From the NCBI GenBank assembly GCA_002686115.1, contig NZAF01000110.1, positions 1 to 9,102 on the forward strand: a stretch of 9,102 nt of DNA, written 5' to 3'. Source of the DNA: Halobacteriovorax sp. GTDB taxonomy: Bacteria; Bdellovibrionota; Bacteriovoracia; Bacteriovoracales; Bacteriovoracaceae. Position 1 is the stretch's first letter, and every line of letters starts with the position of its first letter. The notes beneath the pieces are model-generated. The model was not told where the DNA came from, made no database searches, and saw only the letters and a list, made by a program, of their open reading frames with translations. A program made the position numbers and the translations under genes. Positions 1-6,558 of this stretch are shown here, in pieces.

Positions 1-188
1 CAAAATTTCCTGTAAAATTTAAGCTTGATAAGTCTAATACTATGATTCCAGATACTCCATTTAAAGGTCCTTTTACGATCACGGCAAGAATTAGCCCTTC
101 AGGAAGTGCAATGGATAAGAGTGGTGTTGAAGTTCAAACCGATAAGCCTATAAAAATAGGTGACAAGATAGAACTCAGTCTTAAGTAA
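1..188 (+). CDS. C-terminal end of a CcmI/CcmH-like cytochrome c maturation protein (partial)
   Basis: This gene enters from the left edge. The frame reads from position 3 and stops at TAA 186-188, leaving about 61 residues. The visible segment has a F-x-L-D-x-S-x-x-M-x-P start, then T-A-R-I-S-x-S-G-x-A-M and a run ending in P-I-K-I-G-D. This order resembles the C-terminal domain of CcmI/CycH-type proteins, which normally reads like LDDSxAMxP followed by ARISxSGxAxPxxGD. CcmI presents apocytochrome c to the haem lyase in the periplasm, and the full protein would carry TPR repeats upstream, which cannot be seen here. The match is by remembered pattern over a short stretch, so the family is probable rather than certain. 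An unrelated periplasmic beta domain is the alternative. No convincing terminator follows it. Confidence 0.6.
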   Translation, partial: KFPVKFKLDKSNTMIPDTPFKGPFTITARISPSGSAMDKSGVEVQTDKPIKIGDKIELSLK

Positions 189-277
189 TCAACACTTTTT
201 CTTGGCACAAATAGAAAAAGACACACTTGATAAAGTATTGATTTTACGTCGCTAATACTTCAAGATCATTACTCCGA

Positions 278-283
278 TACAAT
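278..283 (+). promoter_or_regulatory. Candidate -10 box for a leaderless RCC1 lipoprotein mRNA
   Basis: TACAAT differs from the sigma-70 consensus TATAAT at one base. Its 3' end lies 7 nt before the ATG at 291, so transcription would begin at about the start codon. There is no good -35 box at the expected distance (255-260 reads ATACTT) and no Shine-Dalgarno sequence before the ATG, which fits a leaderless transcript but does not prove it. Confidence 0.3.
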
Positions 284-290
284 ACTTAGT

Positions 291-1775
291 ATGTATTTTA
301 ATCTCTTCATCATATGCTTTCTTTTTTTCTCCTGTAGCTCAGAACTTGAGTACTTAGGTATTGAAAAAGTGATCGCCGAAGTGAAGGCAAAGAGTATAGA
401 AGTCAATGGACCTAGTCCAAGTTCAGGAGATCAAAATACTGAATTCGTATATCAGGTGAAATTTAACAATATTGAAAACTTTGAATTACTTTCCAATCAC
501 ATAAACCAAGAGAGTTCAGATGTGACCTGTACTGATGTTGTAATCACTAACGGCACATCTGCAAATCCAACCATTACACTAAAAGATTGCCAAGGAAGTG
601 GCGAGTTGAGTATTTCACTTCAAATAAATGATGAAAGCTTTAGCGAAGTTACAATGCCTGAAGCTGAATTATTCTCTGTAACACCAACATACACTTATCG
701 AATTGATAAATTGGCCCTCGCTAACAATCGTTCAAGCTGCGCCATTGATAGTACTTCAAAACTAAAGTGTTGGGGTTCAAACTATGATAGTGATGACAAT
801 GTTAATGGCTTACTTGGAACCAACGATGCAACGAATAGTTATGAAACAACTTTTCAAGATGTAGATTCATTAAATGACTACAAACACATCACTCGGGGTG
901 AAATTATTAATTGTGCGATTAGAAATGATGACAAAGTTTATTGCTGGGGAAAAAGCTGGGCAACAGGTGATGCAAGTAACTCTTCAGACATTCTAGTACC
1001 GACAATCATTGATGACACAGATACTTATATAAGTGTTCATAGTGGCTCATATCATACTTGTGGAGTGACTAGTGCCCACGACATTAAATGCTGGGGTGAT
1101 TCATGGGGCGGAAAACTTGGTCGAAGTGGAGAGAATAAAACCCCCCTTGTCTCAGACTCTGGTACGAAATTTCAACAGATCGTTGGTGGACGTAATCATA
1201 GCTGTGGAATAACACTTGAAGGAAAACTTAGATGCTTTGGATATAATAGTAATGGTCAAATCGGTGTTGGCAATACAACAAGCCCACAGAGTCCTGTGAC
1301 AATAGATGAAAGTGAAAGCTATAAGTTCATCTCTTCTATGGAAAACGTCACCTGTGCCATTACAACAGCAGGAGCTTTAAAGTGTTGGGGCTCAAACTCT
1401 GACGCTCAAACAGGTATTGGAACAAATGGAGGAAACACACTAGTACCAACTCATATTGATACAGGTGAAAAGTATGAAAGTGTATCAGTTGGTTGGCGCC
1501 ATGCTTGTGCCATTACAGAGAATAAGAAATTGAAGTGCTGGGGTCGTAATTCAAATGGCCAAATTGGCAATGGTACAACGACTGGGCCTGTGACGTCACC
1601 TACTTTGATAGATGGATCAAGTGATTATAAAGTAGTTAATGCAGGAATTCTTCACACATGTGCTTTAAAAGAAAATGATGATCTATTTTGCTGGGGAAAT
1701 AACTCTCTAGGAGAATTAGGTGATGGAACCACTACTCAGAGGACCTCTCCAACTCTTATTCAAACGAACTTTTAA
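291..1775 (+). CDS. Secreted lipoprotein with Ig-like domain and seven-bladed RCC1 propeller
   Basis: The 494-residue product begins with a hydrophobic segment ending in a lipobox-like LFFSC, with Cys15 the likely lipidated residue. The lipobox is loose and the n-region lacks Lys or Arg. No other ATG, GTG or TTG lies in frame between the upstream stop at 231 and this ATG, so the start is probably right. Residues about 38-125 look like an Ig-type beta domain (PSPSSG start, Cys80 and Cys100). Residues about 140-494 hold seven RCC1 repeats of 48-58 residues, each with a C-[AG]-[IVL]...C-[WF]-G core. The Cys pairs are 150/160, 208/218, 257/267, 305/315, 355/365, 406/416 and 457/467, all exactly ten apart. 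Seven repeats suffice for a closed propeller. The role is unknown; propellers of this kind usually bind proteins, so a surface or periplasmic interaction role is inferred. It appears monocistronic. Confidence 0.85.
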   Translation: MYFNLFIICFLFFSCSSELEYLGIEKVIAEVKAKSIEVNGPSPSSGDQNTEFVYQVKFNNIENFELLSNHINQESSDVTCTDVVITNGTSANPTITLKDCQGSGELSISLQINDESFSEVTMPEAELFSVTPTYTYRIDKLALANNRSSCAIDSTSKLKCWGSNYDSDDNVNGLLGTNDATNSYETTFQDVDSLNDYKHITRGEIINCAIRNDDKVYCWGKSWATGDASNSSDILVPTIIDDTDTYISVHSGSYHTCGVTSAHDIKCWGDSWGGKLGRSGENKTPLVSDSGTKFQQIVGGRNHSCGITLEGKLRCFGYNSNGQIGVGNTTSPQSPVTIDESESYKFISSMENVTCAITTAGALKCWGSNSDAQTGIGTNGGNTLVPTHIDTGEKYESVSVGWRHACAITENKKLKCWGRNSNGQIGNGTTTGPVTSPTLIDGSSDYKVVNAGILHTCALKENDDLFCWGNNSLGELGDGTTTQRTSPTLIQTNF

Positions 1776-1809
1776 AATATATGCGCCAAACTTGACGAGA
1801 TTACCTCAA

Positions 1810-1822
1810 ATCAAAATTTGAT
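1810..1822. promoter_or_regulatory. Operator-like palindrome upstream of the transporter
   Basis: ATCAAAATTTGAT is a 6+1+6 inverted repeat (ATCAAA, A, TTTGAT) in the 97-bp gap before the transporter gene. A TTGACG at 1792-1797 just upstream could be a -35 element, but no good -10 sits at the right distance. It could be a binding site for a dimeric regulator of the transporter. In AT-rich DNA a palindrome of this size can occur by chance. Confidence 0.25.
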
Positions 1823-1872
1823 CTTGGACATCACATCGACTTTTCTATAGCCTTTATCAAAAGGGAGTTCTC

Positions 1873-2754
1873 ATGAATATACTTGCACAAGTATTACTAC
1901 CACTCATTCTTGCATTTATGATGTTCTCGATGGGAATTGATTTAACGATCAAAGACTTTAAAAATGTTGTTAAATTTCCTAAACCATTTTTGACTGGTAT
2001 CCTTTTACAATTTGTCTCTCTCCCTATACTTGCTTTAGTTATTGCAACAGTCTCTATTAATCTTGGACTTAAACCAATTTACGCGTTAGGAATTATGATT
2101 CTAGCAGTATGCCCAGGAGGAGTGACGTCAAATATACTTACCCATCTTGCAAAAGGAGATAGCGCTCTTTCTGTCAGTTTAACAAGCATCTCCAGTATTG
2201 CGACGATCTTCACACTTCCTATTCTTGTAAGTCTTTCAAAAGCTCACTTTATTAATGATAATAGCGTTGTTGATATATCAGTTGAAAAAATGACCTTAGG
2301 TGTATTTTTCATTACAACGGTTCCTATTATATTAGGAATGACTTTTAAGTTTTACAAAGAAAAGCTTGCAAAAGAAATAGAGCCAAAACTAAGAAAAGTC
2401 TCGGGAGTTCTATTCATACTTATAGTGATTGGTGCTATTGTAAAAGATATCAATCTTATTAAAGATAACTTTATAGAAATTGCTCCTGCAGTCTTCGCTC
2501 TTAATATCGTGACAATGCTTCTGTCATATTTAACAGCTAGTACTTTAGAATTTCCTAAGAAACAGATCACTGCCATCGTTTACGAGTGTGGCCTACAAAA
2601 TAGCACGCTAACGATATTTATAGGCCTTACATTATTAAAGAATGACGCCGTCGTCTTACCGGCCGTTGTCTATTCAATCAGCATGTATCTTTTAGCATTT
2701 GCTTATTATAAACTTGTATCTGTAAAAACATCTAAAGAGTTGTTGGTAAGCTAA
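1873..2754 (+). CDS. BASS-family sodium-dependent transporter (bile acid:sodium symporter family)
   Basis: The 293-residue product is almost entirely hydrophobic, with about nine or ten membrane helices, and has the normal length for bacterial BASS proteins. Two family signatures are visible. One is CPGGVTSN at 80-87 followed by the LAKGDSALSVSLTS stretch (92-105). The other is ECGLQNS at 238-244. In the structurally studied homologue ASBT from Neisseria, the equivalent Ser-Asn, Thr/Ser, Glu and Gln residues coordinate two sodium ions at the helix crossover, and they are retained here (S86, N87, E238, Q242). The protein should import an organic anion with sodium across the inner membrane. Family members carry bile acids, pantoate and other keto acids, so the substrate cannot be named. 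AGGGAG at 1862-1867 gives a good ribosome binding site 5 nt before the ATG. The 3' end overlaps the opposing kinase gene by 23 bp. Confidence 0.92.
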   Translation: MNILAQVLLPLILAFMMFSMGIDLTIKDFKNVVKFPKPFLTGILLQFVSLPILALVIATVSINLGLKPIYALGIMILAVCPGGVTSNILTHLAKGDSALSVSLTSISSIATIFTLPILVSLSKAHFINDNSVVDISVEKMTLGVFFITTVPIILGMTFKFYKEKLAKEIEPKLRKVSGVLFILIVIGAIVKDINLIKDNFIEIAPAVFALNIVTMLLSYLTASTLEFPKKQITAIVYECGLQNSTLTIFIGLTLLKNDAVVLPAVVYSISMYLLAFAYYKLVSVKTSKELLVS

Positions 2755-3994
2755 AAACAAATGACGTATGTTCTTCAAAAAGTTCGTAACTTAGTTGTCC
2801 CTTATGAGACTCAATAATCTTTCTACAAATTGAAAGCCCAAGTCCTGTACCTTCACCTTGTGGTTTTGATGTAAAAAGTGGCTCAAAAAGCATTTCTTCG
2901 ATTTCTTTATTAATTCCATTACCAGAGTCTTGCACTCTTATTGAAATTGTATCAAAAGTATTTTTAGATATGATGACTTTAATCCACTTATATTTAAATT
3001 CTTTTATCTCATAAATTGAATTATTGATTAGGTTTATAAGAACTTGTGAGATCTGAATAGGATTCACATCAACTTTTACCTCATCGATATTTAAATCAAA
3101 ACTAACAGAGTACTTAATATTGTACTCCTTTATTTTCATTTGAATAACAGGGTTCACATCCCTAATAATCTCAGCGATAGAAATTACTTTCGTTTCGGGA
3201 GTATGATCACTCCTTTCAATATTTTTTAATCCAACAATAATTTTACTAATTCGATCAGTTGTTTCTGTTATGGTGTGTAAGCTCTTACTAAGCTTCTCTT
3301 TATCAATTTGATCATGCGACTTCTTAAGTTGTGCTTCTAAAACCTCTGAGTGGCCCATAATAATTCCAAGCGGATTATTTATTTCATGTGCTATATTACT
3401 TGCGAGCTCTCCTATTTGAGTTAGATTGTTTTCTTGTTCAAGTAAGTTGAGTGCTTTCATTTCACTGTTTCGAACCATATCTTTATAAGTCTCGGCCAAG
3501 AAGACCACAACAAAGTTCACAACACTCAATGAGAGAAGTGAAATGGTATGAAAAAAGTTTACTCTCTCCATATTAATTTCATTTAAATGAAGAAGCCTCT
3601 CATTAAAAACATTTAAAACAAGAAGTACTCCTATGGAAGCTATTGTCCATCCAATTGCTGCTCGACGATTTAAAAAATTACTAGCGATGAGACCAGTCGA
3701 AGGTATCCACCAAGTATTAAAACTAAAGAATCCACCTGTGAAAATTGTCAGTAGAGTATGAGCAAGAAGATAAAAGAAGACACCAACATGCGCCGCTACC
3801 ATTGGGTAGCCAAGAAAAACAAGAGGCTTATAAATAAACCAAAACATGGAAACACAAAAAGCTATTGAGATGGCACAATTAATAGCACCGAGGCTAAAAT
3901 AATATGCAATAAAGCCTGCACCAAGAAGTGTTAGAAAAATAAATGTAGCAAAGAAGAAGTCTTCATTTGTTCTAAGCTTCAAAAAGTTTGTCAT
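2732..3994 (-). CDS. Membrane-bound sensor histidine kinase, six-helix input domain
   Basis: Read from the ATG at 3994, the 420-residue product has about six hydrophobic segments (roughly 12-35, 38-55, 65-89, 94-108, 112-130, 147-170; the fourth is weak) and no large periplasmic domain, so it probably senses something in or near the membrane. A helical linker leads to the dimerisation H-box NIAHEINNPL with phospho-acceptor His203. The ATPase domain shows the N-box NLINNS (321-326), G1 DSGNG (356-360), an F-box FEPLFTSK (370-377) and G2 GEGTGLGLS (380-388). All catalytic motifs are intact. There is no receiver or effector domain and no response regulator gene nearby, so its partner is elsewhere. 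A TTG at 4021 in the same frame would add nine residues; I prefer the ATG because TATAAT lies 6 nt upstream of it and the TTG has no good ribosome binding site. Confidence 0.9.
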   Translation of the reverse strand: MTNFLKLRTNEDFFFATFIFLTLLGAGFIAYYFSLGAINCAISIAFCVSMFWFIYKPLVFLGYPMVAAHVGVFFYLLAHTLLTIFTGGFFSFNTWWIPSTGLIASNFLNRRAAIGWTIASIGVLLVLNVFNERLLHLNEINMERVNFFHTISLLSLSVVNFVVVFLAETYKDMVRNSEMKALNLLEQENNLTQIGELASNIAHEINNPLGIIMGHSEVLEAQLKKSHDQIDKEKLSKSLHTITETTDRISKIIVGLKNIERSDHTPETKVISIAEIIRDVNPVIQMKIKEYNIKYSVSFDLNIDEVKVDVNPIQISQVLINLINNSIYEIKEFKYKWIKVIISKNTFDTISIRVQDSGNGINKEIEEMLFEPLFTSKPQGEGTGLGLSICRKIIESHKGQLSYELFEEHTSFVFSLPTTL

Positions 3995-4000
3995 ACATTT

Positions 4001-4006
4001 ATTATA
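4001..4006 (-). promoter_or_regulatory. Perfect -10 box directly before the kinase ATG
   Basis: On the minus strand this reads TATAAT, ending 6 nt before the ATG at 3994, so transcription should start at or next to the start codon. The hexamer 17 bp upstream (4029-4024, GTGAAG) matches TTGACA at three of six bases. No Shine-Dalgarno sequence is present. The position would place this promoter inside the coding region if the TTG at 4021 were the start, which argues for the ATG. Confidence 0.45.
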
Positions 4007-4215
4007 GTTTCTAAGACGCAAAGCTTCACTAGGGTCAAAACATCCCTAAACCTGAGAAATGAGCATCAGATTCTTACATTTCCTAACAGAAACCCAAAAA
4101 AAACCGTATTTTCTGGTTAATTACTTACCAATCCAAGCTAATTATATTATTTTAGTCTCCTATTAAAATTATTTTAAATGGAAAAGACCTTTGTAGAGAC
4201 AAGGTTACACAGATT

Positions 4216-4221
4216 AGGGAG
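4216..4221 (+). promoter_or_regulatory. Ribosome binding site fixing the start of the outer-membrane barrel gene
   Basis: AGGGAG lies 7 nt before the ATG at 4229. An earlier in-frame ATG at 4178 has no such site and would put 17 polar and basic residues in front of a textbook signal peptide. The downstream ATG is therefore the real start. Confidence 0.8.
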
Positions 4222-4228
4222 ATTGTTT

Positions 4229-5170
4229 ATGAACTTAAAAAAACTTTCAGTGATCGCACTGATAACTTTAGGAAGTGCATTTGCTCAAGAGAGCACAGGG
4301 AAAGAGAACTCTTCAACAGAGTCTACTGGTAAAGTACTTTCAAACAAAACTAAAGGTGATATCGATAACGAAATTACTAACGCAAGAATGAGAGCTGCTT
4401 CAGGTTCGAAGTCAAAGTTTTCTGGTTCTCTATCAGCATTCTATGATGGTGGGTCAATTGAAAAACCACTTTCAGCTACTCGTCCAAACCTTTCAGGTGA
4501 CCCTGAAGTTCCAGCACTATCTGAAGGTGGCGGATCTTTATCACTTCGTTACCGTGTAAGTAAGAACCACTCATTTACTTTTGGTGCAGGTTTCTCATTT
4601 TTTCAACCATTTCAATCATCAGACAAGTATGCGCAAGCTAATGAATTTCAAATCACAAACCCAAGCTTAGGTTACTCTTTTATTGGGAAAGTTTTAGGAT
4701 TCCAAACTTCTTCAAGTGTTAGTTTTACTTATGGTACTTGGGATGGATGGGAAAACATCACTGCTCAAGGAACAAACCTAGATTACTCAGTTGGTCTAAG
4801 TCAAACTTTTACAAAAGCATTTGAAGGAACTGGATTTTCTGCTGGTCTTTCATTCTCTGTTGGTCTTCCAAAGTACTCTGATAGCTTAGAAGATAACTTA
4901 AACAGATACACTCTTGGTATCTTCCCATTTGCTGAATACCAAATTAGTGATAAATTTGTTGCAAGAACTGTTTTTGGTTACTTTAACTTCAGAAACAAAA
5001 GAAGAAGAGACAAAGGTCATATGGTTAGAGCATATGAGTATCAATCAGTTGGTATTGGTTGGGTTGCTTCAAGAGACGTTTGGATTTACCCAAATATCCA
5101 GTTTATCCCAGATAACCTAGATATCAAAAATACAAACGTAGGTGTTTCTGCAACAATTAACATGTTCTAA
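4229..5170 (+). CDS. Outer-membrane beta-barrel protein of unknown function
   Basis: The 313-residue product starts with a clear signal peptide (MNLKKLSVIALITLGSAFA, cleavage before QES). A short Ser/Thr-rich, probably flexible segment follows, with ESTGK occurring twice (residues about 21-34). From about residue 60 onward, alternating polar/hydrophobic stretches of barrel-strand type run to the end, and the chain finishes in ATINMF, the terminal aromatic expected for Bam-dependent insertion. I do not recognise a family. Asn codons are almost all AAC (about 17 of 20 by my count), and GGT and CTT are also common. The RCC1 gene mixes AAC with many AAT codons. This suggests selection for high expression, so it may be an abundant porin-like or structural barrel. 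It is transcribed away from the kinase gene and ends at a strong terminator. Confidence 0.8.
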   Translation: MNLKKLSVIALITLGSAFAQESTGKENSSTESTGKVLSNKTKGDIDNEITNARMRAASGSKSKFSGSLSAFYDGGSIEKPLSATRPNLSGDPEVPALSEGGGSLSLRYRVSKNHSFTFGAGFSFFQPFQSSDKYAQANEFQITNPSLGYSFIGKVLGFQTSSSVSFTYGTWDGWENITAQGTNLDYSVGLSQTFTKAFEGTGFSAGLSFSVGLPKYSDSLEDNLNRYTLGIFPFAEYQISDKFVARTVFGYFNFRNKRRRDKGHMVRAYEYQSVGIGWVASRDVWIYPNIQFIPDNLDIKNTNVGVSATINMF

Positions 5171-5194
5171 GAAAAACATACAAAATAAAAAAAG

Positions 5195-5224
5195 AAAGGC
5201 TTCCCATCGGAAGCCTTTTTTTTT
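5195..5224. terminator. Bidirectional rho-independent terminator
   Basis: AAAGGCTTCC (5195-5204), loop CATC, GGAAGCCTTT (5209-5218) form a perfect 10-bp stem followed by nine T residues on the plus strand (5216-5224). On the minus strand the same stem is followed by a T-rich run (complement of 5178-5194), so it can also stop transcripts of the converging porin gene. It lies 24 bp after the stop codon of the plus-strand barrel gene. Confidence 0.92.
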
Positions 5225-5232
5225 GCTTTTTT

Positions 5233-5290
5233 AAGGTGCCAGGAGACTTTTCCATGCGTGATGCGTAGTGAGAAAGTCTCCTGGCACCTT
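5233..5290. repeat. Long perfect inverted repeat, REP/REPIN-like
   Basis: AAGGTGCCAGGAGACTTT (5233-5250) and its exact reverse complement (5273-5290) flank a 22-nt loop (5251-5272). The loop contains a near-perfect tandem 7-mer, ATGCGTG then ATGCGTA (5254-5267). The repeat ends 5 bp from the stop codon of the porin gene. The GGTGCC-type arm, the intergenic position between convergent genes and the long stem with a short loop resemble REP sequences mobilised by RAYT (Y1_Tnp) transposases. No such transposase is in this window, so that identity is inferred. Transcripts from the porin gene would carry this hairpin before reaching the terminator. Confidence 0.8.
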
Positions 5291-5294
5291 TTAA

Positions 5295-6509
5295 TTAGTA
5301 GTGCCACATAGTTGTTAGGTTGATTTGTTTGTTGTTGTCAAAGATTTGGCCTCTGGCGTTTGTGCTTCTTATGTTTGAATCGTATTTTTCGATTTGATAG
5401 AAAAGGCCTACTCTTATTTTGTTTGCTCTTAGGTACCAGTTTATTCCGGCAACAGTTGAGGTTTGATCAAAGTTTTCTGCGTCGTTAAATCTATCCCATG
5501 ATTCATATCTAAAAAATGGAGCGAGGTAATGAAATTCTGTCATAACGTATTCTACTTGAGCGAAATAGCCATCACTATCACCTAACACTCTATTTGATGT
5601 TGAGTAGTCTTGAACGACATTCTTAAATTTAAAGTATTCTGAAAGAAATGAAAGACCTTTATAATGAAAAGAAAATTCACCATTAATTAATGTTCTATCA
5701 ACTTCAAAGTTTGTAGAGGCGCTTTGGTATTTAATACCACCTGTGTGAAAGATACCTGCTCCAAAAGAAAAGTGCTTTCCTTTTCCAAAATAAGTCTCTG
5801 TTGGACTCTTATCTTCATAACCTGTAATTGGATAAAATCTTACTTTAGAACCAACCATGAAGTTTTGAGAAGAAATATCACCACTTGATAAATCCTCACC
5901 TTTTGCATCATGAAAAGATCCGGCCTCAACACCATCACCTGCCACAAGTTGAAAGTACCACTTATCAAAGATACCTTGCAGTTGAAAGTTATTAGCACGT
6001 CGATTATGAGAAACGTAATTTGCCGCTTCATCAGCAATAGCTGCTCGAGTGAGGTAGTTTAGTTTTGAAGAACTAATTGTTTCAGCTCTTGAGACATCTA
6101 CTTTTGCTCTAAAGGCTTTAAAATGAAGTCCTTTTGTATTAAATATATTCTTTACTTGAATATAAGCATCACCAACATTGAAGTCGCCCTCTCCACTATC
6201 GCCTTCATTCACCTTATCGTTTCTGACGTCCATGTAAAACTTAATACCCTCTTTATAATCAGCTTGAACTTGAAATCTTGTTCGCCTTAAAGAAAAATCT
6301 TGAAACGTTTCCGTTTCTCCTGTGACAGTATCATTTCTCATTGAATGGCTTGTGATCGTTTGTAATCTGGTTCCAAGCTTTAACTGTAATTCACCATCTT
6401 TATTTGGAGTGACATTAACCCCCCATGAATTATCAGTATCCCCAAGAGGAAATGAAGCGTATACTTGAGTACTCATTAATAAAACAGAACTTATAAAAAA
6501 AGATTTCAC
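5295..6509 (-). CDS. Outer-membrane porin of the OprP/OprO (phosphate-selective porin) family
   Basis: Read from GTG at 6509, the product is 404 residues with a signal peptide (MKSFFISSVLLMSTQVYA, cleavage before SFP). The mature part has features of the OprP/OprO family: an early strand LQLKLGTRLQ, the RRTRF motif (75-79), GDAYIQV (113-119), and a KVDVSRAETISSSKLNYL segment equivalent to the family's KxPFSxExLTSSxxxxF region. It ends in TTMWHY, an aromatic barrel terminus. Family members are trimeric 16-strand channels for phosphate, polyphosphate or other anions; the substrate here cannot be read, and I saw no convincing Pho box upstream. GTG is chosen over an in-frame TTG at 6542 because GGAGG (6518-6522) lies 8 nt upstream and the signal peptide begins properly. 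It converges on the other barrel gene. Confidence 0.82.
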   Translation of the reverse strand: MKSFFISSVLLMSTQVYASFPLGDTDNSWGVNVTPNKDGELQLKLGTRLQTITSHSMRNDTVTGETETFQDFSLRRTRFQVQADYKEGIKFYMDVRNDKVNEGDSGEGDFNVGDAYIQVKNIFNTKGLHFKAFRAKVDVSRAETISSSKLNYLTRAAIADEAANYVSHNRRANNFQLQGIFDKWYFQLVAGDGVEAGSFHDAKGEDLSSGDISSQNFMVGSKVRFYPITGYEDKSPTETYFGKGKHFSFGAGIFHTGGIKYQSASTNFEVDRTLINGEFSFHYKGLSFLSEYFKFKNVVQDYSTSNRVLGDSDGYFAQVEYVMTEFHYLAPFFRYESWDRFNDAENFDQTSTVAGINWYLRANKIRVGLFYQIEKYDSNIRSTNARGQIFDNNKQINLTTMWHY

Positions 6510-6517
6510 CTTATGTG

Positions 6518-6522
6518 CCTCC
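6518..6522 (-). promoter_or_regulatory. Strong ribosome binding site fixing the porin GTG start
   Basis: On the minus strand this is GGAGG, 8 nt before GTG at 6509. An in-frame TTG at 6542 lies upstream of this site and would add eleven residues in front of the signal peptide, so the GTG is preferred. Confidence 0.75.
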
Positions 6523-6540
6523 AATAAATAATATAAGATC

Positions 6541-6558
6541 AAATTAATAAATTAATTT
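6541..6558. promoter_or_regulatory. Operator-like AT palindrome upstream of the porin
   Basis: AAATTAAT (6541-6548), AA, ATTAATTT (6551-6558) form a perfect 8+2+8 palindrome about 20 bp upstream of the porin ribosome binding site, close to a possible -10 box (TATATT, minus strand 6535-6530). A regulator of porin expression could bind here. The AT-only composition raises the chance of coincidence. Confidence 0.25.

Noticed and set aside
195..220. CTTTTTCT/AGAAAAAG inverted repeat after the partial gene, as a terminator
   Set aside because: The 8-bp stem is almost all A-T, the loop is 10 nt and no T tract follows, so it is unlikely to terminate transcription.
2352..2576. Open frame antisense to the transporter gene (74 codons)
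   Set aside because: It lies wholly inside a well-supported transporter gene and has no family signature or good ribosome binding site.
4098..4120. Minus-strand AACC...GGTT followed by a T run, resembling a terminator upstream of the kinase
   Set aside because: The stem is only 4 bp with a 9-nt loop, and no minus-strand gene lies directly upstream for it to terminate.
4178..4228. A 17-codon N-terminal extension of the outer-membrane barrel gene from ATG 4178
   Set aside because: It lacks a ribosome binding site and would bury a canonical signal peptide; AGGGAG before ATG 4229 decides the start.
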